This document shows positions 1 to 11,400 of a stretch of 23,972 nt of DNA, in pieces; within the stretch, counting starts at the first letter, position 1; each line of letters begins with the position of its first letter. The position numbers and the translations under genes were made by a program. This DNA is from Chloromonas sp. AAM2 (Eukaryota; Chlorophyta; Chlorophyceae; Chlamydomonadales; Chlamydomonadaceae). The notes below the pieces were generated by a model. The model was not told where the DNA came from, made no database searches, and worked only from the letters and a program-made list of their open reading frames with translations. The stretch covers positions 1 to 23,972 of the forward strand of contig QAXH01003894.1 in NCBI GenBank assembly GCA_004335635.1, in the 5' to 3' direction.

Positions 1-2665
1 GCAGGTCCACTGTGCTGGGGCCGTTCCCGCTGTCCAGCAGGGGCAGCACCTTGTTGCAACCGTAGTCGCCTCGCTCGGTTGCGCACTGACAGAACCGTAG
101 TCTGGGGTCACCTGACGCCTGCATGTGGAGGGCACATGGAGCACGTGAAGCACCATGTTGAAGCCATGTCGCCTTCTACCTATGGCTGGCATTTTATAGA
201 CGCTGATTAGCAAACTGACCACAGGCAGTCATTGGGTACTCCCTTGGCCACACACCTTCATCTCGCACAAGCAAAAACAGAAAGTACAAAACCTTGCTCT
301 CTTCCTCGCTCTTTCCTTTTTCTTTCTCCTTTTACACACTGCCACACCTTCTCAACCGTTGGATGCTCAGGCAACAACCCAAACCACAAACACTCCTTGA
401 ACCACTGAGCGTTGCTGGCGTGCGGCCTACCCTGTGCAGCCCCGGCTATCAAGACGTAAAGATAGACGACCCCTGGCTATCAAGACATACAGATAGACGA
501 CCCCTGGCTATCAAGACATAAAGATAGACGACCCCTGGCTATCAAGAGACGACCCCTGGCTATCAAGATGTAAAGATAGGCGACCCCTGGCTATCAAGAC
601 ATAAAGATAGACGACCCCTGGCTATCAAGACATACAGACACTCACTGCTCGACCGTGTGGGGTAGTCAGGCACTGCTAGGACAGAGAATCACACGCACCG
701 GCACGCACTGTCCCGCGTTGACTGTGGTGGTGTTAGAGCAGGCGCCTGCGTTGGGCAGCGGCCGCGCGCAGGGCACGGCGGGCGCGGCTACACATGTGGC
801 CCTGATGCCGTAGTCCTTGATGGTGGTGCCGGCTGAGCCAACCGCCATCTGGGCCAGGTTGGCAACAGTCACCCACCTGCAGCCAATCAGTAATAGAACC
901 ATTCTACAAAGAGATCAAACAAACTTTGCCCATCTGGCTACGTCAGCTATTGTGACCCACCTGCTTGCAATCGGATTAAACGATAAAAGCAAAACAACAA
1001 TTGTGATAAGAATAAACAACGAACCAGGAAACCAACGGAAACCGACAAAAACTGGTCGCACGCATATTCGCTAGAAACATGGTTAGCTCACGCTGGAGCA
1101 CAGCAACTGATCAGCGGAACTAGTTGCCAATCAATTGGCTGATGCTGCACAATCACAGGCATGACCACGTGCACGTACCACACTGGGTAGCTGCCATCAA
1201 TCTGCACTGTCACATTGGGAATCAGCAACCGCTGGTGTGCACGCATGTAGTTTACGCCGTCAATGTCCATGAAGGTGCCTGCATTGCCGCCTGGATCGGT
1301 GGCGGAGGGCTTGGAGACGAACACGCCCGTGTTGAGCCTAGGGGTGGGCACCTCAGTGGCAAGCCATGCGTTGACTATCATCTGCAGCCATGGTGGGAAA
1401 TGAACATGGTTGTGAGTGATTGCTGTCCTCAACACGCTCGTATGAATGCACGCAACCTGCATAAAGCCGTCAGCGCAAGAGGCAAAGGCCGCACATAAAA
1501 CAACCAACTGCAATACTGAATGTAGTGCCAGCAACAGCGTACAGACTTTCACCTTACCTTAGGGGGTTATCACGTTGTTGTTGTTGTTGTTGTTTAGGGG
1601 GTTATCACGTGCATCTACTTGCATCAGGGGGGTTATCACGTGCATCCACTTGCATTAGGGGGGTAATCACGTGCATCCACTTACATTAGGGGGGTTATCA
1701 CGTGCAGCCAGGAAGTACACCCCATTAATTGGATCTGGGTCGGACTCCCAGGTGCTGTTGACTGGGGCTAGGCGGTAGAACTCCAACAAGAGCCAACTGC
1801 ATGTGCAAACGGGAGAGAAGCCCTTACGAAACTGCTTAATACCTCAATATTCATTCATCAATTCATGACCGCAAATTTGCCCAACCATCTTGACATGCAA
1901 CTGGTAGCAGGTGGGCTTATGGTGCTGCAGCTGCTTTCCAAACTCCTGGCAGTGGCTTTTCCATTTCCGACTTATCAAGCAGAAGTTTCAAGTGCAGCAC
2001 TCCATGACAGCTTGGTGCAATGAGAGGAGGGTGATATGGCAGGAAAGCGATGATGAAAGTGCATGCAAGGGCAAAGAAGAAGCCAAACCAGAAAGCAGGC
2101 TGGCTGAATCTGTTGGCTGGTTGGCAAAGCTACCATGCATCGCACAGTCTTCAAACTCTGACTGAGCATGACGGCAAGCCCGTGACTTGGCATGAACACA
2201 AGCCATCGACTTATCATGCAGGCGAGCCCTCACACCAGCGTTGAGGCAAGCCCTTCAGTAAACAAAGTCAACCCCTCGACTCAGCCAACCCCACCTTTCA
2301 GGGCCCTTACACTCCTCCTTTGCCAGTAACTGATTTGGTGATAGCCGCCACGTGTGGCACGTGCCCTCTGAGAGAGTCATGCCGGCCTTGTTGGCTAACG
2401 AGAGGTCACTGACATCTGACATGATCACGTCTGGTGTCATCTGCCGAGTGGAGCCAGGCGAGCATGTGCTGACCTGAGCATGGGCACCTGCATGCACCAC
2501 AGGGCCACAATGCATGGAGCATGTGCTGCTGCGGGCTGCGGGGGCAATGACGGTGTAATTGGTGATCTGTCACTGAACCTTGACGCGGTCGCATTAATCT
2601 CAACGGGCACTGCAACACACGGATACAGGCTGCCTACTACTTCTGACAGGTCCGGTGCTCTCAAA
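1..2665 (-). CDS. TMEM8/PGAP6-like (DUF3522) ectodomain, partial
   Basis: Multi-exon gene on the minus strand, cut by the left window edge, so its C-terminus is missing. Supported exons, 5' to 3': 2665-2488, possibly one starting at 2440, 1945-1886 (contains HHKPTCYQLHVKM), about 1780-1702 (YRLAPVNSTWESDPDPING), about 1381-1179 (PRLNTGVFVSKPS, then RLLIPNVTVQIDGSYPVW), 876-695 (VTVANLAQMAVG, then a Cys-rich stretch) and 111-1 (RFCQCATERGDYGCNKVL, an EGF-like half). The last three joins keep frame (phase 2, then 1); the exact 5' joins are ambiguous. The order PTC-x-Y segment, L-N-T-G segment, L-I-P-x-V strand, then an EGF-like Cys cluster resembles the extracellular part of TMEM8/PGAP6 proteins. 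In that family a seven-helix CREST-type membrane domain follows, which would lie left of position 1. N-x-S/T sites (NST, NVT, NTT) fit a secreted domain. The family name is an inference; an unrelated Cys-rich cell-surface protein is possible. Confidence 0.42.
444..643. repeat. 31-bp minisatellite, about 7 units
   Basis: Units begin at 444, 475, 506, 537, 558, 589 and 620 with GGCTATCAAGA and end with GACGACCCCT. The period is 31 bp, except that the unit at 537 has lost 10 bp and the last is partial. The units differ at only a few bases (ACGTAAAG, ACATACAG, ACATAAAG). It lies in the intron between the exons at 876-695 and 111-1 of the TMEM8-like gene. Confidence 0.95.
1559..1707. repeat. 31-bp minisatellite with embedded (GTT)n
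   Basis: The core GTTATCACGTGCA recurs at 1601, 1632, 1663 (one substitution) and 1694, a 31-bp period. A further truncated copy at about 1559-1575 runs into seven GTT triplets (1574-1594). On the minus strand each unit reads TGCACGTGATAAC, and the copy at 1694 contains the probable 5' splice site of the exon ending near 1702. The array therefore copies a donor-site sequence four times into the intron. Confidence 0.93.
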
Positions 2666-4247
2666 CTGGCAGTGTGGTCTGCTGTTGTGCATTGGGCTAG
2701 TCCATGCAGACTCGTCAGGCAGACCTGTAATGTGATGAGTGGTCGTCTGAATTGAACTATGTTCAATTCCATGGGCCTGACCATGCATTACTGCCCATCT
2801 GCAGCTTTTTACTTGGACTGTTGGCGCATGATGGGTATCTCAGTTGGGTTGAACCTGCTCTCATGTGCTGAAGCCTAGTTGACTGATTGCTGCGGTCCTT
2901 TTTCCAGTCAGCCTAGCTTGCCATCAGGGCATTGGCAAAGTTACGGCATCTGTGACCCATGTATGCGTATGCTACCAGAGTGGCTTGAGTGGCTTGTGTG
3001 GCTTTGCGTAGCTGTTGGATGTTTCCTGTGCGTCCAGGCCTACGTGTGGTCGCTCATCTGGTCGCTCAAGCGTGTGCAATACACGTTTGCATACATCGCA
3101 GCAGATGGCTTTGTCATAGTTCTGTCAGTAGGAGCATCGGCTGGAATGTGAGTGTCGGGTCTTCTGAAAGAGTCTTGCTCGGGTTTGCGTCCCGTGCCCG
3201 AGCCACGTACCTTGCGTAGCAAAATGCAACGCCAGCAGGGCCAGTAGATATCCCACGTAGTGACTGACACGCCGATGGTAAAACAGGCCAGCTTCCATGC
3301 TGGCCAAGGAAGTCCCAACGTCACAACAGAGCACTATGCACGTGAAGCGCACAGGTGCATATGCAGCCTTGGGCTAACGCCATTCAAAGCCGAACTGCGT
3401 GTAAAGCCGTTGTCGGTTTCTAGCCGGGACCGTTTGGCATCGCCATCAAACTCGATGCCATCAAAATGCAGGCGTCATGCACTTCCTGTTTGCGGCCGGG
3501 GTATCAATGGCTTGCGATGTCAGATGACTAAAGCCGTACCTGCCATGCTTCCCCTTTTGCAGGCCTGCTTCTTGCCCTCCAGCTATGCGCTGCCAATCAG
3601 TCACGTAGCCGCATTGTTGCGCTTCTGCACCGACCTTCGAGTCCCAGAAGCCCAATGGTTCACAGCTTCGCAGGACAGGTGTACTCATCACCAACGTGCG
3701 CTGCTCCTGTTCGAATTCTCTCGGCTTGATGCAATGCACAGAGCCTCCAAGCTGTGAACGCGGGAGACGGGCCGTGCTGCGTGCATGCACAACTTCTAGG
3801 TCAACCAGGCCAGGTGCATGAACGTTTGCACACATTTCCAGTGCTGGTAACACCAGCTGCACAAGTACCAGCTCTGCACAAGTGGACTACTAGTCCAGCC
3901 TTTTTTTGGACATTTTCAGGCTGGCAGACTCGACCGCTTCATTCAACAAAAAATTGCACAGCAGACACACACACTCTCACTCAAACGCAATTACGCCAAT
4001 AAACCCCACATAACTCTGACCCATGCAGCATCTGCAACCAGCCAATCGTTCTTCTAACCACTGATTCTCACAAACAGCCCAGTTCTCCTTGCGTTTTCCT
4101 CGCTCTCGTACAGCCTATTCAAACTTGCATGTCATAAAAAACGATGACACAGCTACCGCAGCGACCCAACACAATGCTTGCAGACCATGCTTCAAACCCG
4201 CGCACAATCACACTCTTGTCCGACCAATGCTTGTTGCACACAGTCGA
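2666..4247. other. Interval with no supportable gene
   Basis: This stretch separates the 5'-most recognised exon of the TMEM8-like gene from the stop codon of TatC. It should hold the TMEM8-like promoter and 5' exons and the TatC 3' UTR. Open frames of 130-165 codons occur around 3260-3862 on both strands, but they have no recognisable motif, lack a good start context and overlap each other. I see no tRNA, transposase or reverse transcriptase signature here. Confidence 0.6.
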
Positions 4248-7200
4248 TCATGCCTTGGCTGCTCGCTGGCTCTCAAGGAGTTTGACCACCGAGGCTCCAC
4301 CCATGTAGAGGCCCACCAAGGGGATGGCTAACAAACTCTGCAACGGGCAGCCAACAAGGCAGACTAATGTCCAAATAAGTGATTTACGGCAGCAACTGGG
4401 AGAAGCCAGACTGGCGCGGCGTCGCAGGCAGGCCAGTAAATACAAGTGAATTCAGATATGGTCTAGCAACATATGGCATATAGCGACATGTCTGACCATG
4501 ATATTGAATATGATTGTGCTCGGGCTTTGGGAGTAGTCAAATGGCCAAGAGCTGGTTGCATGGTCGGTCTTGTGACATGTTAGAAATCATGACCTGGCCT
4601 GGATATGTTTAGAAGGCAGGCCATGAGCACAGAGGTCGTGGTGGTCAAGTGCCACAGGCAAGGCAGGACAAGCAAGTTGGCCCAGTATCAGATATACAGA
4701 CAGTGCTGATCCAGGTCTGGTCTAGCAAAGTGCGATTTGTAGAGACAAGTCTGGTCTAGACCTGATCTAGCAACGTGTAGAATACAGAGACATTGCCCAC
4801 CTGTGTGAAGGGGTCTGTTGAGGGTGTGAGCACGGCCGCTGCCACCGTGCTGCCCACCACCACGTACCGCCACTGGCTGAGCATCTGCTCCGAAGTCACC
4901 AGGCCCAGCTGGCCCAGCATGACCTGGATCACCGGAACCTGCACAGACACACAGAGGTGCACAAACACTAAATTCATCGTGTCATACAGTGCCACGAAAT
5001 TCGTGACAGTGAGACGGTGCAAACAGCCACACAGAGAATTCCCCCCTTGCGTGTTGGAAAGGTCAACGGATAAAAAGGAACCATGATGCAGAGATGTCCA
5101 GAAACAGAAGCGAAAGAAAGCAGGCTGCCCAACACAGTGAACGAAACCCAGGTGCGACATCTGTCCAGAACAGAGGATAAACAGATGGGTGTCAGGCTGT
5201 CCAAGACATGTACACGCACAGATGCGAAACGGTAACCGTCTTAGTGGGCAAACTGACCTATCCAAGAATAGTCTTCCAGGCCTTTTGTTCCAAACCTGTT
5301 CCCTGCATGGCAGCCTGTTCTTGCACCAAAGACCGCCCATAAGCATCCTTTCATTAACAGCGTGCAATCTACAGGTGGACGACCGCCATCATTGCTTCCT
5401 ACCTTCGCCTCTGATGACCATGCGCACCAACACTGCACGCAAATTGGAGCACCAATACGCACCTGTCGAACACCCTTGCATTGACCATCCACCACCTACC
5501 TGGAATGACAGTCCCGTTGAGAGCATGAGGATGAGCACAAACTCAAAGTACTGGTCGATGGACCACAGGGACTCCACGGCGCCATCGGCGTAGTCCACAA
5601 AGAAGTTGAGCGCAGCAGGAGTCAGGATCTCGTAGGAGAACAGAATCCTGTGATACACGCAGTAAATGAGTGCAGAAAGCTCAAGCACTTGTTTGTGAAA
5701 TGTGCAAGGGGCGAAGGGGGGAAATGGGGAGGGTGTAGATCATGTGTGTGTCTGTTTACACTGCGAGCGCCGAGTTCTGCCAGCACTCGCTTCGTGCTTG
5801 ATTTTGCACAAGCCTTGCGCACACACGTTGCAAGCCCAGCATGTGGCCGCCACGAATTTGACACTGGATGTACATACTGACCGTCAGTACCCACAGTGCA
5901 TGTGTGCATGATGGAAGTCAGGCATGTGCACATTATGCGCCACAAGTACGAGTCTGTGCACCCTTTCCTGAGGGTGAATCCAGTGACCCTGGTGACTGAC
6001 CTGGTGACTGACCTTAAACACATCAAACCATTAACCCTTGACATCAAATCATCAACCCTGTACATCGAACCTGTACCTGTACACTGTACATCGCCCATTA
6101 CCCCTTGCCACTTGCCTACGCTTCTAGAACGCTTCTAGAATGAACATTGCTAGAACACCGCCCTTTCCCAAACTCACCCAAGGTAGAATAGGATTGATGA
6201 GCCGAACACCACGGGCGCCAGGAACCTGCGCTCATCCCGCGTGAGCCCCGGTACCACGTAGGCGATGATTTCGTAAAGCACGGTGGGGGCGGCGATGAGC
6301 AGGCCGGCGTAACCAGCGGTCTGGAATCAACACAAACTCAGGCACTCAGATTGAGTGTGTGATTGAAGGTCAAATACACATGCCAGAATGCATGTGCTGC
6401 CAATGAAATCAATCAGACCATCGATGAAATCAATCTGAGGTGTGTGTTCTGGGTGATGCAGCAGCATGCACGGCATACAAGCTGGTGATTGATTGACACG
6501 CGCAGCTGGGCCTGCCGGGGCCAGCCAGCCGGCTACCTTGCCCACATGGCTCATACCCTGACATGGCGCCCTGTGCGTTTTCTTCTAGATCACCAGACCC
6601 CTGAGAAATGATTTATTCAAACTCAGATATAGAGCGCTAGTCCCACTGTGCGCTCGCCCGCTGAGTGTAGTGCGCTCGCCCGCTGAGTGTAGTGCGCTCG
6701 CCCGCTGAGTGTAGTGCGCTAGTCAGCTGCGTCCAGAGGCATGGCCTCTTCCACAGAGCATCACTACACGCCCGTCTACCTCAGCTGCTCATCTGGGCCT
6801 TCAACCACAGACCAACGCAGAGACCCTCCGTGCTGTGGGGTGTCAGCCAACCTCAGTCCTCGCCCAACCCAACCCTGACCCTGGGCGGCCCTACAACAGT
6901 TGAACCTCAATCCCAACCCACTGACCTTAAGCGTTGTGAAGAAAAATTCCCCTGGTGACAGCTGCAGAAACCGCACGCCCGCATTTGCCACCGGAGCCTC
7001 CAGAAAGACCACCAAATCCTTGGAAAACGCAAAGCACGTGGCAATAGCCACCACACACGCCGCTCCCGCCACAGCTACCCTTTCTCTTAGCTCTTCCAAA
7101 TGGTCCCAAACAGGAAGGTTGATGTTGTTCGGAAGCTCTTCCTGGCTGGGAAAGAGGAACTTCTGGACTGCACTGGGCTCTGCGTCATAATCACTGAAGG

Positions 7201-7653
7201 AACCTGAGGTGAGTGGAGGTAAGTCGGTTGAAGACCCGTTTCTTTCGGGAGCCGACATTCTGTCTAGGGCTGCTTCGGCACGTTGCTGTAAGGCTGTACT
7301 GCTTGTGCGTTGGGATGGGCTGGAGGGGGAGGCGGAGGGGGAAGGTGAGGAGGGGGATGGGTCCGGTCGACTGGGAGACTCCTCTGAGGGCCCTGTAAGG
7401 GTTAGGACAGGCTGAGCAGTAAGTAATGACGTGCGATAGTAGTAATGGTAATAGTAATAAAAATACTAGACGCAAGTAATGGTATAATGTGGTAGCGACA
7501 GCCCTGTAAGGAGAGTGATGTGGAAGGGAAAGCAATGGTGCATGGGCTGTGCATGGATGCTGCACGAGTCGGCTGCTGCTGCTGCTTCATGGTAAACTTT
7601 GCAGCAGCTTGCGCACGTCTTGTGCCGAAATGTGCAGTGAACCGAGTGGCCAT
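4248..7653 (-). CDS. TATC: Chloroplast Sec-independent protein translocase TatC
   Basis: Core membrane subunit of the thylakoid twin-arginine (cpTat, delta-pH) pathway, which binds the RR signal and moves folded proteins into the lumen. Six exons close in frame: 7653-7617, 7392-6926, 6320-6178, 5647-5500, 4938-4801 and 4337-4248, giving 1023 nt and 340 aa. Visible TatC hallmarks are the DHLEELR motif (residues about 109-115) before TM1, [33 protein letters not shown], and the C-terminal [18 protein letters not shown]. Residues 1-60 are rich in Ser, Pro, Ala and Arg, as expected of a plastid transit peptide. The first exon (37 nt, ATG at 7653) is the least certain: it was chosen because its phase fits and the 7392-6926 exon is open upstream of its only Met (7258). 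If that exon is wrong, the mature domain is unchanged. Divergent from Trm7. Confidence 0.95.
4452..4797. repeat. Degenerate ~45-bp repeats in TatC last intron
   Basis: Related blocks containing GGTCTAGCAA or GATCTAGCAA, then a T/A-rich core, then AGAGACA or AGCGACA, occur at about 4457-4497, 4707-4752 and 4752-4797. The last two are adjacent and end three bases before the 5' splice site of the exon 4938-4801 (donor GTGGGC on the minus strand). The copies are clearly diverged. Confidence 0.6.
6118..6156. repeat. Short TTCTAGAA-type tandem repeat
   Basis: CGCTTCTAGAA occurs twice in direct succession (from 6118 and 6130), followed by a diverged TTGCTAGAAC. It lies about 20 bases inside the TatC intron, downstream (minus strand) of the donor of exon 6320-6178. 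Confidence 0.6.
6651..6716. repeat. 22-bp tandem repeat, three units
   Basis: The unit CGCTCGCCCGCTGAGTGTAG plus TG begins at 6651, 6673 and 6695. The fourth start at 6717 diverges after CGCTAGTC. It lies in the TatC intron between exons 7392-6926 and 6320-6178. The three copies are essentially identical, so the duplication is recent. Confidence 0.93.
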
Positions 7654-8443
7654 GTGCATATGCATGAGAAACTGCATGACGTGCATTTGGCTGCTTGATC
7701 ATTCCATTGGATGGTTGGCCCGAGGCATGCACTGATGTTGTGTGTATGCGCAGTCGTATAGGTTCCTGACTTGCAGGCTTGCCTAGTTAAAGGTTGTGCA
7801 TGGCTGGTGTGGCTGGCTGACGTGCTTGCTCACCTAGACGGTCATCGTCTGGCCCCGCTTGCAACGCAACACGTCGCCTGGCGCAGCATGCACCTATCTG
7901 CGGCACTTGGTAGTGAGCCGCGAATGGAAGTGACTGCGGCGAATTCTGGACTGGGCCAACTCTCCGAAGCATCCGATTCCCGGCGCCTTGCAGTAACATT
8001 CTGTCTGAACGAGCAATTAGCGAGACGACGTGATGAGAAATAGATGTTGAAGTAGACTGACCACTTCTGGATGTTTAGCCGGCGAGGTGGTTCGGATCGC
8101 CAACCACCTGCCACGACGTCATACCTTTTTGGGCTTCCTCACTCTCTTTGGCAACTGGCAACTCTTCATGTGTCACGGCGGGTCAAGGAAACTCGCCAAT
8201 ATAAGCTGCCGATATCCGTGATTCAAGCCGGCTTGCTTGCATGAGCCAACACTGAGGGGTTAGATCGCACCAACTCAGCTTGGAACAGTGTACAACAGAC
8301 AGGGATTATCATCTGCACCATTAAACTGTTGCACTGCGGTACCAGCAGCCCGCACGGCTCCGCAACAGCAGTGCATACCCCTCAGTCTCCATGCCCCAAG
8401 TGTAATCAACCGTCCATAGCCGTGGGCAGGAGTTTTTGATACC
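7654..8443. promoter_or_regulatory. Divergent intergenic region, TatC / Trm7
   Basis: About 790 bp lie between the two divergent start codons. No coding exon is supported here. A CCAATATAAG segment near 8205 is a possible AT-rich core-promoter element for the rightward gene, roughly 235 bp before its ATG, but this is weak evidence. The arrangement is compatible with a shared bidirectional promoter. Confidence 0.4.
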
Positions 8444-11400
8444 ATGGGTCGGTCTACCAAGGACAAACGTGACATTTACTACCGTAAAGCCAAGGAGGAG
8501 GGGTGGCGAGCTCGCAGCGCTTTCAAACTGCTGCAGATTGACGAGGCTTTCCACATATTCGAAGGTGGGGATGATTCAGACCACGCACAAAGTTGCATTT
8601 GCCTTCTACATGTAAAACAAATAACTGCGAGGTCATTGTGTTCCACATGATTAGGGGCGGGCTGAATTCAGGCAACCCAGACATCAGGTGCATCAGCCTT
8701 TAAACCTGTAAGGTCTTGAGCAAGCATGTCTGGCAGGCAGCTGTGCCATCAATATTATTACATGGCTTGTCGCTTGCTGCGGTTTTGCATCTTACGGTGC
8801 CACAGACCAAACAGTCTAGGCACGCTGAGTATGCACCTACATCACAAAGCATGACGGAAAAGTTCGAGCAATGCATTGTTCAAATGCAATGTTCATGCAT
8901 GAATGGTTTTCCTTTTTGGTGCTGCATCCTTGCTCGGGTACTCGAGTAATGCTGCGATGAAGCAAGGTGCGCTCAGACTCTCAGTTAGCATCACTAATCA
9001 AGTCAATCAAGTCAAGCAAACTTGCCACGCTGGGCAGCTGCATGATGGCTCCGCATGTGGCACTGCATGCATGCAGGGGTGCGTCATGCAGTGGACCTGT
9101 GTGCAGCACCTGGGAGCTGGAGCCAGGTGAGCGACGGCAAGTACATTCAGCACAACGCAAGGTTGATTAGCTGGCCTTTGACTGCTCAGGAAGAAGGAAG
9201 GGAAAACTGCTGATGACCATTTATGGCCACTGATTACCCAAAGCAAAGCAATTCACCATCATCACGTTCCACTTTCCATTGCGCGCATCGACATGGCTGT
9301 CGAGACGAGCAGAACGCGCCGATGATTGTTGGGTGCGTTTGCTCGCTCCCAGCCATTCCGCGTTTGTCATGACTGGCTGGTCTCTGTGTTCAGGCCTTGA
9401 GTCGGCGTTATACTTGCCTGCCCGGCATCAATTGACATGCAAGATGAGCGACGCCTTGGCAGAAAGAACAGCACGAACCACGGGCCAAAAAGAAAGCAGA
9501 TGACCAACCCAGCCCACTGACTCCCTCATCCCTGCCCGTTGTGTGTACAGGTATTGAGTCGGCGGTCATCTCGTTCTGTCCTGCTTGTACTGCCATGGCC
9601 AATCTGCCTCATGGCTGGCTGATCCTTGCGTCCAGGTGTTGAGTCGGCGGTTGTACTTGCCTGCCGTGCGGTCAGGCTCCGCCTCCCCACCCCGGTTAGT
9701 CAGCGTTGACCTCCAGCCCATGGCGCCAGTGGAGGGCGTCACTCAGCTACAGGGGGACATCACCAGCGAGGCCACAGCACACCAGGTAAGACGGGGGCAG
9801 GTCACTGACAGGGTGCTTGGCGTGTGGTGTCCGTGATCACTCAAGCGGCGAAATCTGGCCCGACTTCCGTCTCCCGGCTCCGTCTATCGTCTTCGCGGTC
9901 TCCCAGCCGACGAAGACGACCGATCCCAAGACCCGTATCACCTTTGGCACTTCGTCTGTGCGACATCTCCTCCTGGCCGATTGAATGGATGAATTGTGAT
10001 TACGCAAAAGTGCCCCTGGGGTGCTGTCTTTGTCTGTTTACTGGGACTGATCGCAGGTGGACAGTGTGATTGCATGTGATTGACAGTGTGCAAGTGGATT
10101 GCAGTTAAAGTGTCAGCTCTCGTAATGTCACCGTGTGTGGATGCCTGCTCAGGTCATCTCACACTTTGATGGCGAGCATGCTGACCTTGTGGTGTGTGAT
10201 GGCGCACCCGACGTCACGGGCCTTCACGACCTAGATGAGTGAGTGCCACTCCTGATGTGTGGCGTGTGTGTGTGTCTGTCACTCCTGATGTGTGATGTGT
10301 GTGTGACATCCGATGTGTGATGTGCGCCACTTGTGTGCGCCGGCTGTGCGAGACTTGAACCTGTTCAGTTGAATGCTCCAAGGGCATGTATCTGCATGTT
10401 CGCCTGCTGGCCTCAGTATTGGTTTCAGCAACCGTGCACGAACCTGTTGCTGTGTTCTGCAGGTACGTGCAAGCACAGCTGCTGCTGGCGGCCCTCACAA
10501 TCACAGCTCACGTGCTGAAACCAGGAGGCACATTCGTGGCCAAGATATTCCGAGGTAGGCAGGGCTAGGGCTGGGGTCAGGGTGGGGCTGGGGTTAGGGT
10601 GGCGGGGCAGGGCCATAAGCACGAACCAATGGGTGGCCTAGATTGGCCAAATTGGGCCTAAATCTTGCAGGGTTGTGCAATGCTCTTGTTCAGAATCCCA
10701 CCTCCTCACGAGCGTGCCTGGCAGCTTGGCGGCAAGCCACAGAAATGAGTGGAAGTGAGCTGGTCTCTCAAGCCCCTGGCAACTCCCTTTGGTTCAGGAT
10801 TTGCCTGATCCGTCTGAACTGAATTTTGACTAAAAACCAAACAAAACCGACATAGAAACTGGTTCCGCGATTTATTACTGATTCGGCTGGTTGTCTCTAG
10901 GCGAGGACGTGTGCCTGCTGCACTCCCAGCTGCGCTGCCTGTTCTCCGAGGTCTACATCGCCAAGCCCAAGTCCTCACGGGACAGCAGCATAGAGGCCTT
11001 CGTGGTGTGCCTCCACTACTCACCGCCTCCTGCCTTTCAACCTGCATCTTTACGGGGACTGCTGACAGGAGCAGTGCCGGCTGAGCCAGCACAGGTGGGA
11101 TTCTTGTTGGAGAAAGAAAGTTCCGTGATTCTAGTTGTAGGTGGCTGAATGCTCGGTGAACGGTTCTAGAAGCCGTCCTCAATTCTGCGTTCCTGCACAG
11201 CCTGCTGTCCACCCACATAAGCTGATTAACGCATCACAAAGCTGATCAGAGCAAGCATGGCATTGGCTTGGCAAGCATGCGCATGGCATTGGGTCTTGTG
11301 AATCGTCAAGCTAGCTACACTTTTCTCGCTGGCTACACGGGACACCAGATTCAGATGGGCTTGCCGTAACGACGACTTGACTGCCCCCCATCTTATTTAA

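Noticed and set aside
444..1707. CRISPR-like array
   Set aside because: The 31-bp units are contiguous with no unique spacers; these are intronic minisatellites in a eukaryotic gene.
3700..3725. GTTCGAATTC, tRNA T-loop-like
   Set aside because: No stem around it and no cloverleaf upstream.
3260..3757. 165-codon plus-strand open frame
   Set aside because: The full length needs a GTG start, no motif is recognisable, and an equally long unrelated frame overlaps on the other strand.
7191..7565. 124-codon minus-strand frame over the TatC 5' exon
   Set aside because: It is out of frame with TatC, whose conserved DHLEELR region fixes the correct frame.
10557..10605. Interstitial telomere repeat
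   Set aside because: Only one GGGGTTAGGGT-like unit; the rest is an irregular G-rich tandem repeat.
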